Shown: in pieces, positions 60,926 through 64,000 of the stretch
How positions within the stretch are numbered: position 1 is the first letter of the stretch
Layout of the letters: every line of letters begins with the position of its first letter
Source: Thermoproteota archaeon
Lineage (GTDB): Archaea > Thermoproteota > Thermoprotei_A > Sulfolobales > NBVN01
Assembly (NCBI GenBank): GCA_030550455.1
Contig: JAUQPH010000003.1
Span: 9,134-73,133 of the forward strand
Direction of reading: 5' to 3'
DNA length: 64,000 nt
Notes under the pieces: generated by a model
Told to the model about the DNA's origin: nothing
The model's database searches: none
Seen by the model: the letters and a program-made list of their open reading frames with translations, nothing else
Made by a program: the position numbers and the translations under genes

Positions 60926-62465
60926 CGTGGAGGCCTGGCAAGTAACTACTGTGATAATATTCGTGTACTGCTTGATGGTCATAGCGATCGGCTACCTATC
61001 TGGGCGAGTGCTAAAGAAGTCTCTAGAGGACTTCTACGTCCTCAGTAGACGTGCTGGAACTGTCGTAACGTTCCTAGCTACAGCAGCTACTTACCATAGC
61101 GCGTTTGCGTTTCTGACGAGTGTAGCTGTATTCGCTAGAACTGGTGTGACGTTTTGGATAGCCTCATCTGCTTGGACTACTATGGCTGCTGTGTTCATGT
61201 ACCTAGTTGGGACTAGGCTCATGAAGCTGGGGAGGGCTAGAGGACATATATCTCCAGCAGACGGTTTAGCTGACTTCTATAGGAGCGAACTTCTTCGGGT
61301 CTTAGTGGCAGTGATAATGGCTCTCTTCGTGATAGCGTATATCGTAGTACAAGCTGTGGGACTAGGGCTCATACTAGATATCGGAAGCAACGGGGCGATC
61401 CCCTACGCCTACGGATCCTTGATCCTAATGCTGGTGGCGACTATCTACATGGTTTTAGGAGGTCTAAGAGCTGCCTACTGGACTGACGTCCTCCAGGGCG
61501 TCTGGATGTATTTAGGCATAGTTTTAGCAGCTCTTCTGATTATCGGCAGGCTAGCTCCGGGAGGGCTACCCGAGGTAATGAACCAGCTTAGGACGCTAAG
61601 ACCTTCCCTACTAACTATGCAGTGGGACCCGGTTATGATGCTCGGAACGATAATGATCTACGGACCAGGTCTAATGCTGCTACCGCATCTTTGGATAAAG
61701 TACTACATGGCGCGCGATGAGAGGATACTTAAGGCTTCCGCCGTTGGGACAGCACTCTATCTATCGTCTTACTACATCCCAGCAGCTATGATAGGGCTAT
61801 CAGCAGCGGTAGTAAACGCTGTAGGCATGCCCGGCGTCCTCGAGAAGGGCTTTATGGACGTCCTGAGGGCTAAGTACGGGAGCGATGACGCTATAATGGC
61901 TACCATGATTACTACATTCCTGCACCCAGCGGTAGCAGGTTTCCTACTAGCAGGAGCTGCTGCGGCAGCTATGTCTACTCTCGACTCGTTCTTGGGCTCG
62001 ACGTCACTTCTGCTTACGAGAGACATATACCAGAGGTACGTTAGACCCGGTAGACGTGAAGAGGAATACGTACTCGTCAGCAGGCTCCTCATGTTCGTCT
62101 GGATGCTGGTCGGTTGGTACTTTGCCATACTCAAGCCCGGGCTCATATTCGATATAACCGCTATTGCTGTCGCTGGAGGCCTCCAGCTAGTACCGATGAC
62201 AATCCAGATGGTCATCCCGAAGCGTAAAGTGATAAACAAGCACGGGGCAGTAGCAGGTTTCGTTGTCGGCTCGATCATCGTGACTTTATTCACTGTTCAA
62301 ACAGGTAAGTACTTCAGGATGCCTGTTACGTACCACGCAGCAGTTGCTGGATTACTGGGTCTCGCCATTAATATTGTCGTAACTCTCGTAGTAAGTGCTC
62401 TTACTAGGCCATCGCAGGAAGAAGTTAGGACTTTCGAGGAATACAAAAGTATACTGTACTCCTAA
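60918..62465 (+). CDS. SSS-family sodium:solute symporter, probably for 5-oxoproline or a related acid
   Basis: A LeuT-fold symporter of 515 residues with about 13 membrane helices. Visible SSS features are the N-terminal VLKKSLEDFYVLSRRAGT, TM-1 region TAATYHSAFAFLTS, the GGLRAAYWTDVLQG signature and the sodium-site helix LAGAAAAAMSTLDSFLGSTSLLLTRDI. GTG start overlapping the small subunit gene by 8 nt. Its divergent neighbours degrade 5-oxoproline, so import of pyroglutamate is the best guess; this is context, not proof. Confidence 0.9.
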   Translation: MVSVEAWQVTTVIIFVYCLMVIAIGYLSGRVLKKSLEDFYVLSRRAGTVVTFLATAATYHSAFAFLTSVAVFARTGVTFWIASSAWTTMAAVFMYLVGTRLMKLGRARGHISPADGLADFYRSELLRVLVAVIMALFVIAYIVVQAVGLGLILDIGSNGAIPYAYGSLILMLVATIYMVLGGLRAAYWTDVLQGVWMYLGIVLAALLIIGRLAPGGLPEVMNQLRTLRPSLLTMQWDPVMMLGTIMIYGPGLMLLPHLWIKYYMARDERILKASAVGTALYLSSYYIPAAMIGLSAAVVNAVGMPGVLEKGFMDVLRAKYGSDDAIMATMITTFLHPAVAGFLLAGAAAAAMSTLDSFLGSTSLLLTRDIYQRYVRPGRREEEYVLVSRLLMFVWMLVGWYFAILKPGLIFDITAIAVAGGLQLVPMTIQMVIPKRKVINKHGAVAGFVVGSIIVTLFTVQTGKYFRMPVTYHAAVAGLLGLAINIVVTLVVSALTRPSQEEVRTFEEYKSILYS

Positions 62466-62471
62466 AGTCCT

Positions 62472-62490
62472 AAGCCTGTTTTTTCTCTCT
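62472..62490 (+). terminator. T-rich terminator after the symporter
   Basis: GCCTGTTTTTTCTCTC follows the stop codon within 15 nt, consistent with archaeal oligo-T termination. Confidence 0.45.
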
Positions 62491-62491
62491 A

Positions 62492-62690
62492 TTACGTTCT
62501 TTCAGACTTAGTTCTCGTAATCACGAGTACCGCCATTCCAGCGACTAAGCTAGCGAGGAGTACTCGCAGGGTCGCTATCTACTACTTACAGTAGTCCGGC
62601 GTTAAGCTCCCACTTTACGAGCAGTCTAGAGAATGCGTCAGCTACCTATAGATGCTGCCACGCCTTATCAGTTAAACCCTGCTGAGAAGA
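62492..62690 (-). pseudogene. Possible decayed membrane protein gene
   Basis: The minus strand ends with RVLLASLVAGMAVLVITRTK then SERT and TAA at 62492, like a C-terminal membrane anchor. Upstream and in another frame is VADAFSRLLVKWELNAGLL, with several stops between. Together they look like a gene inactivated by small indels. I do not recognise the family. The remaining nucleotides to 62945 show nothing more. Confidence 0.25.
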
Positions 62691-62945
62691 TCCGAGAGCC
62701 GAGGGTATCAAGAGACCGGCGTCAGGACGTTGAAGACCGTTGTCAGTCAATGTAGGACGTCGGCTCTCACTAGCTCAGGTAGTATGGCTAGAACCCCTAG
62801 TACTATTCACTCCAAAAATAGCTCTTCCTCGTTCATGTCCTTTTGAGTAAGTATCTTACAGCATTACTGGCTGGTACAGCAGGCGAAGCAAAAAGCACGT
62901 TATTCGCATTACTAATTACGACCGTGCGGCCGCTACTAGCCCAAG

Positions 62946-63221
62946 AGCCTTGTGAAACTGTTTCGTTTTTCATATTTGTTTGTATTGGTTGGTATTGATA
63001 GAAACTTTATAAACACCTTGATATACGTAGAGGTACTTCGATGAGGGATCGAGAGCCACTCGATGCTGCATATGGCGGCTCTCCCCGAGACATCTAAGAT
63101 GTGGGGTGCTAGGGGTCACCCTGAACGCCCCCAAGCCCGATGAAAACCCGAGCGGAATGCGGGGGAAAGAGGTGAGGCAATGAAATCAACCAATATAAAC
63201 CTACATCAGAGCTGAACCCCT
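62946..63221 (+). mobile_element. IS607/TnpB-derived non-autonomous element, copy 2
   Basis: About 276 bp, inverted relative to the copy at 9391-9674. Left end GAAACTGTTTCGTTTTTCATATTTGTTTG and GGTTGGTATTGATAGAAAC; a TATA-like TTTATAAAC; an open frame running into SPRHLRCGVLGVTLNAPKPD, ENPSGMRGKEVRQ and TGA at 63182 (the end of tnpB); and the tail ATCAACCAATATAAACC ... GAACCCCT. In known TnpB systems the omega RNA comes from this 3' part, so the retained sequence could encode an RNA. The bulk of tnpA and tnpB is deleted. Confidence 0.75.
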
Positions 63222-63275
63222 AGACTCGGGAAACTAGCTAGGGAAAGTACTTGATCGTGACCGAGAGGGTTAGAC

Positions 63276-63540
63276 TTAAACCACGTAACCTATCAGTCCA
63301 ACTAGTGGCGGGCGTCGCTCTGACTGTATAGTGCTCGAACCGTCCCTCACCCCAACGTATCCGTAGATCTTCATGGGATTGTTCATTACGGTTTCACCGA
63401 GCCTCCCCCACGGGCTGTCGTAGGCCTTGGGAACTAGTGTAGTCCCTGGCTACACCTTATAGACGCAGAGTGCCCTTAAACGTTGGTGCGTACTCTGTTA
63501 CTCTAAGAGCTCCGAGAGCCGTAGGGAAACTTGCGGAAAC
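63276..63540 (-). pseudogene. Decayed unknown gene
   Basis: Minus strand. A 57-codon open stretch with protein-like composition (PKAYDSPWGRLGETVMNNPM, then KIYGYVGVRDGSS, ending GLIGYVV and TAA at 63276). It is preceded, in another frame and after a stop, by SFPTALGALRVTEYAPTFKG. This looks like one gene broken by a frameshift. I cannot identify the family. It lies between the IS607 relic and the 97-aa ORF. Confidence 0.3.
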
Positions 63541-63651
63541 CTAGAGAAAAAAGATAACCACAAGGTCGGTTACAGCATGCTCACGCTAGCGAAACTTACT
63601 AAATAGACACCTACTTTAATCAAGTTTAATAGGCTCTAATACCCCATACCT

Positions 63652-63945
63652 ATGTGGGATGTACTATACGGGATTCGATGTGAGGGAGTAGCTCTGAGCT
63701 GGCTAAAGGGTTTTATCGTCGGCTATGTGAGGAACGAGATCGCACAGAATAACTTGCTCGGCAGGATTAAGAGGTGCTTGAAGTCGTATGGGGTAATGTT
63801 GTTCGACGTTAAGGTTTTGCTGAACCTCATAACCTTGGGCCCGTTTCTGAACCTAGGCCCTCCTGAAGAGAGGCGTAAGAAGCTTGACTCCTTGCTGAGG
63901 TCCCTCGATGAGCTGGTAAAGGTGTGTAGCGGTGGTTTTCGTTAA
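63652..63945 (+). CDS. Unknown 97-aa protein upstream of a methyltransferase
   Basis: A short soluble protein, basic in the middle (LLGRIKRCLKSYG) and ending in an amphipathic helix (EERRKKLDSLLRSLDELVKV). I do not recognise it. Its ATG at 63652 follows AATACCCCATACCT. Its last codons overlap the GTG of the next gene by 14 nt, which suggests joint translation. A possible partner of the methyltransferase, for instance a small restriction or specificity component, is speculation. Confidence 0.5.
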   Translation: MWDVLYGIRCEGVALSWLKGFIVGYVRNEIAQNNLLGRIKRCLKSYGVMLFDVKVLLNLITLGPFLNLGPPEERRKKLDSLLRSLDELVKVCSGGFR

Positions 63946-64000
63946 GGTCTTCTTCGGGAGTTCTGAGTCTATGAGGGAGCTCCGAGACGGGAGCGTCCAC
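63932..64000 (+). CDS. Start of a probable DNA methyltransferase (runs off the window)
   Basis: Only 23 codons are visible: a GTG followed by VFVKVFFGSSESMRELRDGSVH, cut by the window edge. The pattern (hydrophobic strand, G-S/D-S, M-x-x-L-x-D-x-S-V-H) is the usual beginning of beta-class N4-cytosine or N6-adenine DNA methyltransferases, just before the (S/D)PPY motif. The catalytic motif itself is outside, so this is tentative. Confidence 0.45.
   Translation, partial: MVFVKVFFGSSESMRELRDGSVH

Noticed and set aside
63040-63182. Short ORF of the IS607 mini-element as a functional gene
   Set aside because: Only the last ~45 codons of tnpB remain, without the catalytic RuvC residues.

Overview
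The window looks like a chromosomal segment of a thermophilic archaeon of the Thermoproteota (Crenarchaeota) type. I base this on gene content: a HerA-NurA pair, two tungsten aldehyde ferredoxin oxidoreductase (AOR) homologues, archaeal Thi4, a ThiR-type HTH-ThiN regulator and KaiC-like ATPases. Many starts are TTG or GTG, and TATA boxes often lie about 25-35 nt upstream of the start, which fits leaderless or short-leader transcripts. I cannot name the genus. I saw no tRNA, rRNA or CRISPR array, but I could only scan by eye.

Layout. 0-0.25 kb: the end of an IS607-type element (tnpA fragment, minus strand). 0.3-9 kb: an MFS transporter, a membrane-anchored unknown, the pdxS-pdxT PLP synthase operon with a third gene (a threonine-synthase-like protein that has lost its PLP lysine and gained a winged helix), a small Gly/Ala-rich membrane protein, and herA-nurA. 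9-14 kb: IS relics, an AOR gene divergent from a radical SAM/SPASM maturase-like gene, and a MoaD-like carrier. 14-24.7 kb: nitroreductase, ZIP transporter, a beta-oxidation block (3-hydroxyacyl-CoA dehydrogenase, enoyl-CoA hydratase, acyl-CoA dehydrogenase, EtfB, EtfA), a second AOR overlapping its own MoaD-like gene, and a convergent CoA-transferase. Together these could oxidise acyl-CoAs and aldehydes and pass electrons to ETF and ferredoxin.

25-36 kb: ThiR-type regulator, a diaminopimelate-decarboxylase-like enzyme behind a 20-bp perfect palindrome, a two-domain KaiC-like ATPase, an asymmetric heterodimeric ABC exporter, and a DUF438/PAS protein with a small HTH regulator and an M24 peptidase-fold protein lacking most metal ligands. 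36-43.5 kb: Thi4, dihydropteroate synthase, dicarboxylate/amino-acid symporter, ferritin, alpha/beta hydrolase, CDF metal transporter. 43.6-49 kb: a peptide-type ABC importer (binding protein and two permeases, no ATPase nearby) followed by an M20 peptidase-fold protein that has also lost metal ligands. 49-55 kb: small membrane proteins, an exported PLD-family protein, a DtxR/MntR-type regulator, a BadF-type sugar kinase/ATPase, YbjQ and a putative intramembrane protease. 55-64 kb: an MrfA/YprA-like helicase, a PspC protein, a pxpA-pxpB-pxpC 5-oxoprolinase operon divergent from an SSS symporter with a small partner subunit, IS relics and decayed genes, and at the right edge an unknown 97-aa ORF overlapping the start of a probable DNA methyltransferase.

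Two families of non-autonomous IS relics are scattered in the intergenic regions. One is a ~280-bp IS607/TnpB-derived element present twice in inverted orientation (9.4 and 63.1 kb), each keeping the last codons of tnpB. The other is a set of at least four IS200/IS605-like 3' ends with a conserved CCCGTG...CACGGG hairpin. Functional assignments rest on motif recognition alone; no database search was possible.
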